Below are positions 6,024-13,583 of a stretch of DNA of 28,194 bases, one piece after another (the stretch's first letter is position 1; the number at the start of each line of letters is the position of its first letter). Source of the stretch: CALFXN01 sp937957815. GTDB lineage: Bacteria > Synergistota > Synergistia > Synergistales > Aminobacteriaceae. The DNA is taken from NCBI GenBank assembly GCA_036788195.1, contig DAIQNX010000039.1, forward strand, positions 1-28,194, written 5' to 3'. The notes below the pieces were generated by a model. It saw nothing but the letters and a program-made list of their open reading frames with translations, was not told where the DNA came from and made no database searches. Both the position numbers and the translations under genes were made by a program.

Positions 6024-6830
6024 ATGATAGGGAAGTCCGTTGTATTTATCGGCGGCGGCAATATGGCCGAGGGAATCATCCGAGGTCAGATAGCGAACAA
6101 GGTGATGGTGCCCGAGAGCATCCACGTGTATGACGTGCTCGAGGAGCGGATGCGGCATCTCCACGACACGTACGGTGTTTCTCCCGTGAACGACGTCGCC
6201 GTGGCCATGGCCGAAGCGGAGCTGATTTTCGTGGCGGTCCGGCCGCAGGACGCGGACGTCGTGATGGAGAGGATACGAGCGCACGGCAACGCCGACGCAC
6301 TCATCGTTTCGATCTGCGCGGGGCTCACGCTCGACCGGATGGCCGAACGCATGGGCGCCGAGCGGCGTATCGCCCGCGTGATGCCCAACGTTCTGATAGA
6401 AGCCCGTCACGGTTACAGCGGCGTCTGCATCAACGACAAGATCAACGCGAAGGACAAGGAAGACATCGCTGCGATGATGGGCGCACTCGGACAGACAATG
6501 TTCATACCTGAGCGACTGTTCGACGAGTTCACGGCGTACGGTTGCGCAGGTCCCGCGTACGTCCTGCACTTCCTGACGGGAATGATCGACGCTGGGGTGC
6601 AGTCGGGCTTCTCCCGCGCGGATTCGGCCGCGATTGCGATCGAGAACATGATCGGCTCGGCCGTAATGTTGCAGAGGACGGGGAAGCACCCGTATCAGAT
6701 CATCGACGCGATGACATCTCCCGCTGGGGTCACCATCGACGGGATACACGTCCTTGCGGAATCGGGGATTCACGGCGTGGTCATGTCCTGCGTGAAGTCG
6801 GCCGTGGAACGCGCCAGGGAACTGTCGTAA
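6024..6830 (+). CDS. proC: Pyrroline-5-carboxylate reductase
   Basis: A 268-aa cytoplasmic enzyme reducing 1-pyrroline-5-carboxylate to L-proline with NAD(P)H, or running in reverse when proline or hydroxyproline is used. Seen: an N-terminal Rossmann fold (VVFIGGGNMAEGII) and AVRPQD after the first half. The C-terminal dimerisation and substrate domain has AYGCAGPAYVLHFL, ADAGV-like IDAGVQSGFSR, and AMTSPAGVTIDGIHVL, equivalent to the family's TSPGGTTI signature. Length is normal. The start ATG has an AAGGAGAAGG site upstream. It lies 26 bp after the permease gene and 41 bp before the proline racemase, all in one direction, so it probably serves a proline or 4-hydroxyproline pathway rather than only biosynthesis. 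Confidence 0.93.
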   Translation: MIGKSVVFIGGGNMAEGIIRGQIANKVMVPESIHVYDVLEERMRHLHDTYGVSPVNDVAVAMAEAELIFVAVRPQDADVVMERIRAHGNADALIVSICAGLTLDRMAERMGAERRIARVMPNVLIEARHGYSGVCINDKINAKDKEDIAAMMGALGQTMFIPERLFDEFTAYGCAGPAYVLHFLTGMIDAGVQSGFSRADSAAIAIENMIGSAVMLQRTGKHPYQIIDAMTSPAGVTIDGIHVLAESGIHGVVMSCVKSAVERARELS

Positions 6831-6871
6831 CGGAGCCGGGCGGGCCGGTTTCCCGGAACTGGCGGTAAGCC

Positions 6872-7882
6872 ATGAATCTCACGAAGAGCATTTGTGCCAT
6901 CGACACACATACGGCGGGGCAGGCGACCCGGATCATTACCGGGGGAATGCCCGTGTTGCGCGGACGGAGCGTGCTCGAGAAAAAGCAGTATCTCATGGAC
7001 CATTGTGACCAGCTTCGCAGGTTGGTCATGCACGAGCCGAGAGGGCACGCGGATATGTTCGGTGCGGTGCTGACGGAACCGTTCGATGCCGAGGCGGCGT
7101 ACGGGATGATCTTCATTGACGGAGCAGGATGCCTCAACATGTGCGGTCACGGAACTATCGGCGTCGCTACGGCGCTGGTCGAGACGGGCATGGTGCCGGT
7201 GACGGAGCCGTACACGGATCTGCTGCTCGAAGCTCCCGTCGGCCCCGTCCACGTCCGTGTCCGTGTCGAGAACGCGTGCGCGAAGGAAGTGTCGTTTCGA
7301 AACGTGCCCGCGTTTTTGTATAGGGAAGATGTCCGCGTGGACGTGGACGAGATCGGAAGCGTGCCATGCGACATCGCGTTCGGCGGCAACTTCTTCGCGC
7401 TCGTCGAAGACAAGGCCCTGAAAGTGGGCGATATCAGCCCGCAAACGATTCCGGAGATCGTTCCGAAGGCGTTGACCCTCATGAAACGCCTTAACGAACA
7501 GGTAGCGGTACGGCATCCCGAGCTGCCCATCGAATCGGTGGAGCTCGTGGAGGTTTTCGGGCCTCCGAAGAGCGCGGGTGCGGACTGTCAGAATATAGTC
7601 GTTCTGGGACACGGTGAGGTGGATCGATCTCCGTGCGGGACGGGCACGTGCGCGAAAGTAGCTGCTCTGGTCGCGAAGAGGCAGCTTGGTCTGAACGAGG
7701 ATTTCGTGCATGAAAGTGTCTTCCGAACGAAGTTCACGGCGCGGGCCGTGGAAAAGACAACGGTGGGTCCGTATTCGGCGATCGTTCCAGAAATCACGGG
7801 AAGCGCGTTCATCACGGGATTCAATCGGTTGGTGCTCGATGAAGAGGATCCTCTTCAGTGCGGCTTTCAGTTGCAGGAGTGA
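6872..7882 (+). CDS. Proline racemase family enzyme
   Basis: A 336-aa cytoplasmic, cofactor-independent racemase/epimerase. Both catalytic cysteines are present: Cys91 in NMCGHGTIG and Cys255 in DRSPCGTGTCA. This favours proline racemase or 4-hydroxyproline 2-epimerase activity; the dehydratase branch of the family has Thr in place of the first Cys. Proline racemase and hydroxyproline epimerase cannot be separated with confidence here. Its product, D-proline, is the substrate of D-proline reductase in Stickland fermentation, but no prd genes are in the window. It is last in the permease-proC operon and ends just before a strong terminator shared with the convergent GntR regulator. The ribosome-binding site is weak (GGCGGTAAGCC). 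Confidence 0.9.
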   Translation: MNLTKSICAIDTHTAGQATRIITGGMPVLRGRSVLEKKQYLMDHCDQLRRLVMHEPRGHADMFGAVLTEPFDAEAAYGMIFIDGAGCLNMCGHGTIGVATALVETGMVPVTEPYTDLLLEAPVGPVHVRVRVENACAKEVSFRNVPAFLYREDVRVDVDEIGSVPCDIAFGGNFFALVEDKALKVGDISPQTIPEIVPKALTLMKRLNEQVAVRHPELPIESVELVEVFGPPKSAGADCQNIVVLGHGEVDRSPCGTGTCAKVAALVAKRQLGLNEDFVHESVFRTKFTARAVEKTTVGPYSAIVPEITGSAFITGFNRLVLDEEDPLQCGFQLQE

Positions 7883-7915
7883 TTGCAAGGACGAGCGAAT
7901 TCTACGTGGAATAGT

Positions 7916-7960
7916 CGACGCGGTTCCCCACTCGCCCACGGGGAACCGCGTCGCGTTTTT
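7916..7960. terminator. Bidirectional rho-independent terminator
   Basis: A perfect 14-bp stem, CGACGCGGTTCCCC pairing with GGGGAACCGCGTCG, with a 10-base loop. It is followed by CGTTTTT on the plus strand, and further T-runs extend into the end of the regulator gene. It separates the proline racemase operon from the convergent GntR gene. Confidence 0.9.
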
Positions 7961-8750
7961 ACGTTTTTTCGGCCAAAAGGCGTCGCACGCGATCGACATC
8001 ACATTCAAGGTGATTTCTGGCCACTTCCTCGGCGCATCGGCTGTCGCGCTTCTCAAGTGCTTCATAGAGTTTCCGATGCTGATGCAAACAAGATTCGATA
8101 AAAGCCTCGACGCTCAGCCCTGGTCTGTAGACGTTCCTTATGATGCAGCGCTCGAACGCTTCGAACGACGCGCTGATCGCGCTCGTTACGAGTCGATTGT
8201 GGGCCGCGCGCCGCACCCGGGCGTGAAACGTACGGTTACAGACCTCGAGGTCCGCGAGATTCCCCGCACAGCCTTCGCAGAACTCGAGGCATTCCCGGAT
8301 CGATTCCAGCTCTGCGGTTGTCGCGCGGGTCGCCGCCATCCCGGCGGCCTGAGGTTCGAGCAGCAAAATGAACTCTATGAGTTCGTGGCATTGCGACAGT
8401 TCCAGCATTGTTCCGAACGCCCCGTCGAGTGCCAACCTCTCCACGTCGTTGACGACGGTTCCGTTCTTGGTGCGCGTGATGTATCCCAAAGCGTCCAGAA
8501 CCTTGTATGCCTCCCTGAGCGTACTGCGCCCGACGGCCAGTCGCGCGCAGAGCGTGTTTTCGTTGGGAAACACGTAACCCGCAGGCAGCTTTCCCCCGAC
8601 GATCATGTCTCTCAGCTGTTCGAGAAGTTTGTCCGCGTATCCTTGAGTCGTTTGCCGAGCTATCTCAGCAAAGGGATCCACTTCCGGACAACGCATCGAG
8701 GTTTCGTTTTTTTCCCCGGTTCGCGTCACGAACATACACGTTTCGTCCAT
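7959..8750 (-). CDS. GntR family regulator, FadR/FCD subfamily
   Basis: A 263-aa transcriptional regulator. The N-terminal winged helix (about residues 37-100) shows YADKLLEQLRDMIVGGKLPAG, LPxExxL-like FPNENTLCARLAVGRSTLREAYKVLDALGYI and a basic wing TRTKNGT. The C-terminal helical FCD domain contains the metal/ligand-binding pattern with FHARVRRAAHN and HQHRKLYEALEKRD. This subfamily senses small carboxylates or amino-acid derivatives. It is convergent with the permease-proC-proline racemase operon, whose promoter bears a FadR-type palindrome, so it is the likely regulator of that operon. Start is uncertain: ATG at 8750 is used, with internal ATGs also possible. A separate palindrome lies upstream in its own promoter region. 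Confidence 0.9.
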   Translation of the reverse strand: MDETCMFVTRTGEKNETSMRCPEVDPFAEIARQTTQGYADKLLEQLRDMIVGGKLPAGYVFPNENTLCARLAVGRSTLREAYKVLDALGYITRTKNGTVVNDVERLALDGAFGTMLELSQCHELIEFILLLEPQAAGMAATRATTAELESIRECLEFCEGCAGNLADLEVCNRTFHARVRRAAHNRLVTSAISASFEAFERCIIRNVYRPGLSVEAFIESCLHQHRKLYEALEKRDSRCAEEVARNHLECDVDRVRRLLAEKT

Positions 8751-8834
8751 CGTCTCTTCATTCCCCTCGTATCCATCCGCTCCCGTCGCTTTCGCGCAAA
8801 CGCTTCATCGCGGATAGGCCGTTGCGCCGGCAGT

Positions 8835-8848
8835 GTATTATATAATAC
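8835..8848. promoter_or_regulatory. Perfect 14-bp palindrome upstream of the GntR gene
   Basis: GTATTATATAATAC is a perfect palindrome in an otherwise GC-rich intergenic stretch, and reads as a TATAAT-type -10 box on either strand. It lies about 85 bp before the regulator start. It differs from the operator at 5044-5062, so it may be only a promoter, or a site for another factor. Confidence 0.45.
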
Positions 8849-9051
8849 TCCGTACGACGGACTCCGACCCGCCGCTGAAAGGACGATGCTCGATACGACG
8901 CGCGTCGCTCGTGATCGATGTTCAAAATCCATGCCCGTGACGTATCCACAGGTGAACTTTCGGAACATCCCGCGGGGGAGCGCAACATTCCGGTCTGCTG
9001 ATTCGCCACTTGTTGCCAGCGGGACAGAAAGACTTTTAGTCGTAGGCTTGA

Positions 9052-9186
9052 CGGTGCAAAGCGCCCTTGTACCAGGCAGGTCGCGTTGCCTCTGATCCGA
9101 AAGAGGGTGGCTTCGTCGAGACCAGCGGAGAGATCGTGCTTCTGACCGAGACGTGTCTTGCGCTCATGGAGCAGTATCCGAAATGA
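9052..9186 (+). pseudogene. Unidentified gene remnant (C-terminal end)
   Basis: A 44-residue open stretch with no start codon (a TGA precedes it) ends in a well-behaved coding sequence: ASDPKEGGFVETSGEIVLL then TETCLALMEQYPK and a TGA stop. Codon use looks like the surrounding genes, and the string reads like a true protein C-terminus. I do not recognise the family. It is probably the 3' remnant of a gene whose front part has been lost. The rest of 8751-9238 shows only the palindrome described separately and nothing else recognisable. Confidence 0.3.
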
Positions 9187-9238
9187 TGCTCCGGCCATAG
9201 CGCCTTGGTCGCCCGGCGCGGCCGCGACGTCCGTTGTC

Positions 9239-9997
9239 TCACGCCTCGCGTGTCAGCAACGGCAGAAGGTCTTTTTCGAGCAGGTAGTGGTAGCTCAGGA
9301 GCTTCCCGTCGAGAACGAGTGCGAAGACTCCGTATGCCGACGGGGACAAGCGCATGACGTCATCGCGGCTCCTGAGGTCGACGATCCGACTCTCGATTCC
9401 GGCTTTCGCGGCTGCGCCCATGGCGATATCGGTGGCGTCCACGACATACGGGCATTGATCCGACCGCACGACGGTCAGCCCTTTCCCGAAGGACTCCGCC
9501 TTTTTCTCCCACCCTCCGGCGAAGGACGGGGACGGATGGTCGCCGAACGTTTTGACCATCAGCGAAAAGGCCGGCGGCGCCGTATCGACGCATTCGAATC
9601 CGTGCTTGTCGAAAATCCTTCGGTCCGCCAGCCATACCTTTTCGCTGGCCACCGCGGCGACGCCATTCATTCCGCGTTTGCGGGCGTCCTCGATGCAGGC
9701 GTCGAGAAGCGCGCCGGCATACCCGTTGCCTTTGCTTTTCCCGACAACCCACAGGCAATGAACGAACAAATATCCGTCGGCATGGACCGCACGCCATGCG
9801 TGCTCGCCGGGAACGTACTCGATGAAGCCACGTTCGGGCAAGGCGAGCATCCTGATGTGCAGTCCTTCCGCGAAGCGGTCCTTGAGCCACAGCAGCTTGC
9901 GCCGATACCCTTCGGCTTTTCTCTTGCTCATGAAGCAGAAGAAGCCGGTCTTGTCGACGGTGTCTGCGGTCACGTCGAGGATCTTCGCCCTACACAT
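9239..9997 (-). CDS. GNAT acetyltransferase with YoaP-like C-terminal domain
   Basis: A 252-aa protein taken from the ATG at 9997 (MCRAKILDVT); the frame extends to 10045 but the extra residues look non-coding. The N-terminal half is GNAT: CFMSKRKAEGYRRKLLWLKDRF, GFIEYVPGEHAWRAV, then HCLWVVGKSKGNGYAGALLDACIEDARKRGMNGVAAV with the acetyl-CoA-binding Q/RxxGxG/A-like loop (GKSKGNGYAG). The C-terminal half (EKKAESFGKGLTVVRSDQCPYV onward) matches the YoaP-like extension with a conserved DQCPY. The substrate is unknown. It is read away from the methyltransferase on the same strand, with about 185 bp between them that hold no obvious gene. Confidence 0.8.
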   Translation of the reverse strand: MCRAKILDVTADTVDKTGFFCFMSKRKAEGYRRKLLWLKDRFAEGLHIRMLALPERGFIEYVPGEHAWRAVHADGYLFVHCLWVVGKSKGNGYAGALLDACIEDARKRGMNGVAAVASEKVWLADRRIFDKHGFECVDTAPPAFSLMVKTFGDHPSPSFAGGWEKKAESFGKGLTVVRSDQCPYVVDATDIAMGAAAKAGIESRIVDLRSRDDVMRLSPSAYGVFALVLDGKLLSYHYLLEKDLLPLLTREA

Positions 9998-10183
9998 CGT
10001 CGATCTCGCTCGTATGCGTTGCTCGGTTCGAACCAGGTGCCGCACGTACGTTCATATGTCGGTCCTCCATGCTGCGAATTGGCGATGCGACGCCTCGAGA
10101 CCCATTCGCATTTCGGACACGGCGCCGATGACAAGCGCCGGCATATCTTCGACAGCCGTTCGATTGATGAGGTTGCAGCCGAA

Positions 10184-10927
10184 TCAATCGTTCCTCCTCA
10201 TCACGTAGAAACCGTAACCGAAATACGGCGAATATTTCCTGTGCATTTCCATTTCGGTCTGAAATGAATCCAGCAATCCCTGCGCCTCGGTATCGTCGCG
10301 ATACGTGGTGCGCATCTCAGCCAGCTTCTTTTCAAGCGGATGATAGTAATCGGACCACCACGACTCGCTCGGCAGTGGGAAGTATCCTACAACCGAATAT
10401 CCTGCCCGGGCGATCACGGGGAAATTATCTTCGAAATACTTCATGTCGGGTACTTCATTGGCCCAGTATTCTGATACTTCCCGGGGAGGTTCCTTCTCGA
10501 ACCATACGATTTCGCTGATAACCATGCTGCCGGCTGGCCGAAGAAGAGGTCGCCATTTTTCGAGCGCATTGGCAAATCCCATGATATACGCGGCGCCTTC
10601 AGACCATATCACGTCGAAACTTCCCGCGGGAAAATCCAGGGCAGCCATGTCACCCTGATGCGTTTGGACCACGGCATCATATTTCCCCGAACGAACCTTT
10701 TCGCGAAGTTGCGCCAGAAAGGGCTCGTGATTGTCGACGGCGATGATCCTCCCCGAAATCAGTCCGGCCAGGGCAAGTGTCTGTTTTCCCACGCCGCAGC
10801 CGACATCCAATATCTCTGGGTCTTTCGGCAAGCCCTCAAGCATGAGAAAAGCCTTTTTTGTCGATTCGTAATCGCCTGGCCCCTGACGAGGCAAATCCTC
10901 AAAAATCTCAAACATAAGATTGTCCAT
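10184..10927 (-). CDS. Class I SAM-dependent methyltransferase
   Basis: A 247-aa cytoplasmic methyltransferase of unknown substrate. Motif I is ILDVGCGVGKQTLALA near residue 40, the acidic motif II is IIAVDNHEPFL, motif III-like THQGDMAALDFPAGSFDVIWSEGAAYIMG follows, and motif IV/V is WRPLLRPAGSMVISEIVWF. The C-terminal part (YWANEVPDMKYF, GYFPLPSESWWSDYYHPL) resembles small-molecule methyltransferases of the UbiE/Methyltransf_11/25 group. Start ATG at 10927 has a strong AAAGGAGATATCG site. It directly follows a decayed acetyltransferase on the same strand. GC content is lower than in the neighbouring chromosomal genes, suggesting this 9-11 kb patch is accessory. Confidence 0.85.
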   Translation of the reverse strand: MDNLMFEIFEDLPRQGPGDYESTKKAFLMLEGLPKDPEILDVGCGVGKQTLALAGLISGRIIAVDNHEPFLAQLREKVRSGKYDAVVQTHQGDMAALDFPAGSFDVIWSEGAAYIMGFANALEKWRPLLRPAGSMVISEIVWFEKEPPREVSEYWANEVPDMKYFEDNFPVIARAGYSVVGYFPLPSESWWSDYYHPLEKKLAEMRTTYRDDTEAQGLLDSFQTEMEMHRKYSPYFGYGFYVMRRND

Positions 10928-10944
10928 CGATATCTCCTTTCGGG

Positions 10945-11176
10945 GCTCTCACCCTGATATCTGAAAATGACGAAGCTGCCGGCGGCTGATTGCATCGAAC
11001 GCGTTTCACGACATTCGTAAATGGATAATCCAATCAAGATGGAGTTTAGGGGGCGTGTGCCAATTCTGCCAATAGTCGATATGGCGATCGTTGAGCCAGA
11101 CGGCGGCATTTCTCAGAAGTTCGAGAACGGCATTTCGATTGTTTGCGCTCGCATGTCTTGTCGTGAATTCGGGCAT
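10945..11176 (-). pseudogene. Decayed GNAT acetyltransferase remnant
   Basis: From the ATG at 11176 the frame reads MPEFTTRHASANNRNAVLELL, then RNAAVWLNDRHIDYWQNWHTPPK and LDWIIH before a stop at 11006. This is the front of a GNAT protein (compare the usual 'AVLELLRxxAxWLxxRGIDxWQ' opening). In another frame the sequence continues SFVIFRYQGESPE, similar to the next strand of the same fold. The rest of the domain is absent. A frameshift plus truncation is the simplest reading. It sits immediately upstream of the methyltransferase on the same strand. Confidence 0.5.
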
Positions 11177-11552
11177 GAGACCTCCAAAAATTGTTCGACA
11201 TGTGCTTATCCCGCAAGCGAAAGTCCGGGCGAGGCAGGAGATCGATTCTTCATGACCACTTCTGTCCGTCAGTGACCTTGTTTGCCTCGTGTCAGGAATA
11301 CCATTCCGATTATAGCAGCCGGGCACTTGGCTGTATTTGCAAATCTTTTATGTTCTGCAATGTTTTTTTTCGCATATGAATTATCCCGGGACGGATGGTC
11401 TTTTGGGATGGAGGGCAATCACACGCGCTTCCAGTACGGGAAACGTGTCGCCTCCTGAAGCTGATAAAGCCGCGAGGATATTTTCGAAAGAACGAATGCA
11501 GCCCCGGCACATATCTGGGATAATCCAAATGTCTGAAAGGGAGGGGAATCGA
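11177..11552 (+). other. Intergenic leader of the nitrilase operon with a possible structured element
   Basis: No gene is evident. At 11410-11455 GGAGG pairs with CCTCC and, inside it, ACACG (11421-11425) pairs with CGTGT (11444-11448), giving a nested stem about 100 bp before the start codon. The 11310-11390 part is AT-rich (T-run at 11361-11370) and could hold the promoter, but no box pair is convincing. No known riboswitch class was recognised. Confidence 0.3.
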
Positions 11553-12515
11553 TTGCCGGAAAACGGGAATATGGTGAAGGTCGCCGTCGTCCAGGCCGCA
11601 CCGGTGCTCATGGATAAGCCGGCGACGCTCGAAAAGGCCGTCGCGTTGATTGCGGCGGCGGCGGAGAGTGGGGCGAGAATTGTTCTCTTTCCGGAGGCCT
11701 TCATCCCCGCGTACCCTCGGGGATTGTCCTTCGGAACGATCATCGGAAAGCGGAGTCCCGAAGGGAAGCGCGATTTTCAGCGGTATTTCGACAACAGCGT
11801 GGACGTTCCCGGCAGAGAGACGCGGGTTCTCGCCGAAGCCGCCGGAAGGCACGGAGTCTTTCTCCTGATGGGCGTCATCGAACGAGAATGGGGAACGCTC
11901 TATTGCACGACGCTCTACTTGGGGCCCGACGGAACGCTGCTCGGGAAGCACCGGAAGCTCAAGCCGACGGGCTCGGAGCGGATCGTCTGGGGAGAGGGAG
12001 ACGGCAGCACGCTGACCGTCGTCGACACCCCCTACGGCAGGATGGGCGGACTCATCTGCTGGGAGAACTACATGCCGCTCGCCCGGACGGCCATCTACGG
12101 CAAGGGCGTGTCCCTCTACGTCGCGCCGACCGCCGACTCCCGCGAGGAGTGGCAGGCGACCATCCGCCACATCGCGCTCGAGGGGCGCTGCTTCGTACTC
12201 TCGTGCAACCAGCACGTGACGAAGTCGATGTATCCCCGCGATCTGGCGTATTACGGGGATCTCGCGGAGCAGCCGGAGAACATCTGCCCGGGAGGCAGCG
12301 CGATTCTGGACCCGATGGGGCGCTACGTCGCCGGACCGGTCTTCGACAGGGAAGAGACGCTGGTCGCGGATCTCGATCTCGACCTCGTCGCGCAGAGCAG
12401 GTTCGATTTCGACTGCATGGGGCACTACGCCCGTCCGGACGTCTTCCGGCTCCTCGTCAACGAGAGGCCGATGAGGAGCGTCCGTTTCATGGGAGAACAG
12501 GAGGAACGTTCATGA
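11553..12515 (+). CDS. Nitrilase-family carbon-nitrogen hydrolase
   Basis: A 320-aa enzyme hydrolysing nitriles to acids plus ammonia (or the related amide reaction). I chose TTG at 11553 because AGGGAGGGG lies six bases upstream; the ATG at 11571 (MVKVAVVQAAP) is the alternative. The Glu-Lys-Cys triad is visible: Glu48 in LFPEAFIPAYPRG, Lys135 in GKHRKLKPT, and Cys169 in GGLICWENYMPLAR. The CWENxMPLAR string and the AYPRG loop place it in the true nitrilase branch rather than with amidases or beta-ureidopropionases. It overlaps the next gene by four bases (ATGA), so the acid or amide product probably passes to the isochorismatase-like enzyme. A nearby MFS transporter may import the substrate. 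Confidence 0.9.
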   Translation: MPENGNMVKVAVVQAAPVLMDKPATLEKAVALIAAAAESGARIVLFPEAFIPAYPRGLSFGTIIGKRSPEGKRDFQRYFDNSVDVPGRETRVLAEAAGRHGVFLLMGVIEREWGTLYCTTLYLGPDGTLLGKHRKLKPTGSERIVWGEGDGSTLTVVDTPYGRMGGLICWENYMPLARTAIYGKGVSLYVAPTADSREEWQATIRHIALEGRCFVLSCNQHVTKSMYPRDLAYYGDLAEQPENICPGGSAILDPMGRYVAGPVFDREETLVADLDLDLVAQSRFDFDCMGHYARPDVFRLLVNERPMRSVRFMGEQEERS

Positions 12516-13069
12516 ATCGTGCGCTTCTCGTCATCGACGTCCAGAACGAGTATTTCGACGGAGCGATGCCCGTCGTCCATCCGCTGGGATCCTCCGCCAA
12601 CATCCTCCGTGCGATGGATGCCGCGGCTGCGACGGCGATTCCCGTCTGCGTGATCCAGCATACCGCGCCGGACGGACAGCGCGTCTTTCAGAAGGGAACC
12701 CGGGGGTGGGATCTTCACCCCGAGGTCGAGCGAAGACCGCGCGACATTCTCATCGAAAAGAGGCTTCCCGGGTCGTTCACCGGGACGTCCCTCGGCCAGT
12801 GGCTCCGTGACCGGAAGATCGACCGGGTCGTCATCGCGGGGTACATGACGCAGATGTGTTGCGACACGACGGCACGCCAGGCGTGCCACGAGGGGTACTC
12901 CGTCGAATTCCTCTCCGACTCGACCGGAACGCTCGCTTTCGCCAATGCGGCCGGATCCGTTTCCGCGGAACAGCTCCACTCGACGATTCTCGTCGTGCAG
13001 GCGTCGCGGTTTTCCGAAGTCCTGACAACGGAACAATGGATCGCACGGATAGCGGAAGGGAAGAACTAG
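12512..13069 (+). CDS. Isochorismatase-family cysteine hydrolase
   Basis: A 185-aa hydrolase of the isochorismatase-like superfamily, most members of which cleave amides (nicotinamidase, carbamoylsarcosine amidase, ureidoacrylate hydrolase). The triad is present: Asp9 in LLVIDVQNEYF, Lys83 in IEKRLPGSFTGT and Cys116 in AGYMTQMCCDTTARQA. Start ATG has AGGAGGAA upstream and overlaps the nitrilase stop, indicating coupled translation. The substrate is not predictable. A nitrilase beside an amidase-type hydrolase suggests a short nitrile/amide breakdown route releasing ammonia. The 3' end overlaps the next gene by 34 bases. Confidence 0.9.
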   Translation: MNRALLVIDVQNEYFDGAMPVVHPLGSSANILRAMDAAAATAIPVCVIQHTAPDGQRVFQKGTRGWDLHPEVERRPRDILIEKRLPGSFTGTSLGQWLRDRKIDRVVIAGYMTQMCCDTTARQACHEGYSVEFLSDSTGTLAFANAAGSVSAEQLHSTILVVQASRFSEVLTTEQWIARIAEGKN

Positions 13070-13554
13070 CGCGTTCCGTCCGACGGGAGGACATCCCCGC
13101 GTCGCTCAGCGCGCTTCGGACGTTTCTCGATTCGACCGGACTGCCGTACGCCTTCCTTCCGAATGCGCGGCCGCTCCGCTCGGCGCAGGAAGGCGCGTCG
13201 TTTTTCGGGATCGATATCGCGCAGACGGCTCCGGCCCTCGTCGCCCGCTCCGAGGAGGGGTTTCACCTCGTCATCGTCTCGGGGGCGCACGGAAAGGTCG
13301 ATTTCGGCGCGTTGGCGCCGCTTTTCGGCGTACGGACGCTCGGGCTCGCGAAACCCGACGAAGTCGAGCGGCATGCGGGAGCCCGTCCGGGATCCGTTCC
13401 GCTCGTTATCCCGAAGCTGCCGTGTGTCGTCGATGACGATCTTTTTTCGTGGGAGCGCATTTACGGCGGGAGCGGAGATCCCGGATGGACGCTCTGCGTC
13501 CATCCGAAGGTTCTCGACGCTGCCAATAATGTCGTGTCCCGTTTTCGATTCTGA
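13036..13554 (+). CDS. YbaK/EbsC-type aminoacyl-tRNA deacylase domain protein
   Basis: A 172-aa protein with the YbaK/proline-tRNA synthetase-associated fold, which hydrolyses mischarged tRNAs such as Ala- or Cys-tRNA(Pro). Seen: GIDIAQTAPALVARSEEGFHLVIVSGAHGKVDFGAL with the conserved Lys, GVRTLGLAKPDEVERHAGARPGSV equivalent to the family's DEVxxxTGxxPGSVxP, and a VVDDDLFSWERIYGGSGDPGWTL tail matching the usual 'D..L......GAG....L' end. Start ATG at 13036 lies inside the isochorismatase gene; the ribosome-binding site is weak, so expression probably depends on coupling. Its link with nitrile or amide metabolism is unclear. The gene converges on the MFS transporter. Confidence 0.8.
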   Translation: MDRTDSGREELARSVRREDIPASLSALRTFLDSTGLPYAFLPNARPLRSAQEGASFFGIDIAQTAPALVARSEEGFHLVIVSGAHGKVDFGALAPLFGVRTLGLAKPDEVERHAGARPGSVPLVIPKLPCVVDDDLFSWERIYGGSGDPGWTLCVHPKVLDAANNVVSRFRF

Positions 13555-13583
13555 ACCATTGCTTGTGCCGGGAAGAACCTTCG

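Noticed and set aside
5026..6024. A 332-codon minus-strand frame opposite the permease
   Set aside because: Its composition is shadow-like; the plus strand has a promoter, ribosome-binding site and a clear membrane protein.
8758..9198. A 146-codon minus-strand gene upstream of the GntR regulator
   Set aside because: No motif, Arg/Ser-rich content, and it spans the palindrome and the plus-strand gene remnant.
11410..11455. A guanidine or other known riboswitch before the nitrilase
   Set aside because: None of the conserved motifs I know for guanidine classes (for example ACGR loops in paired hairpins) could be found.
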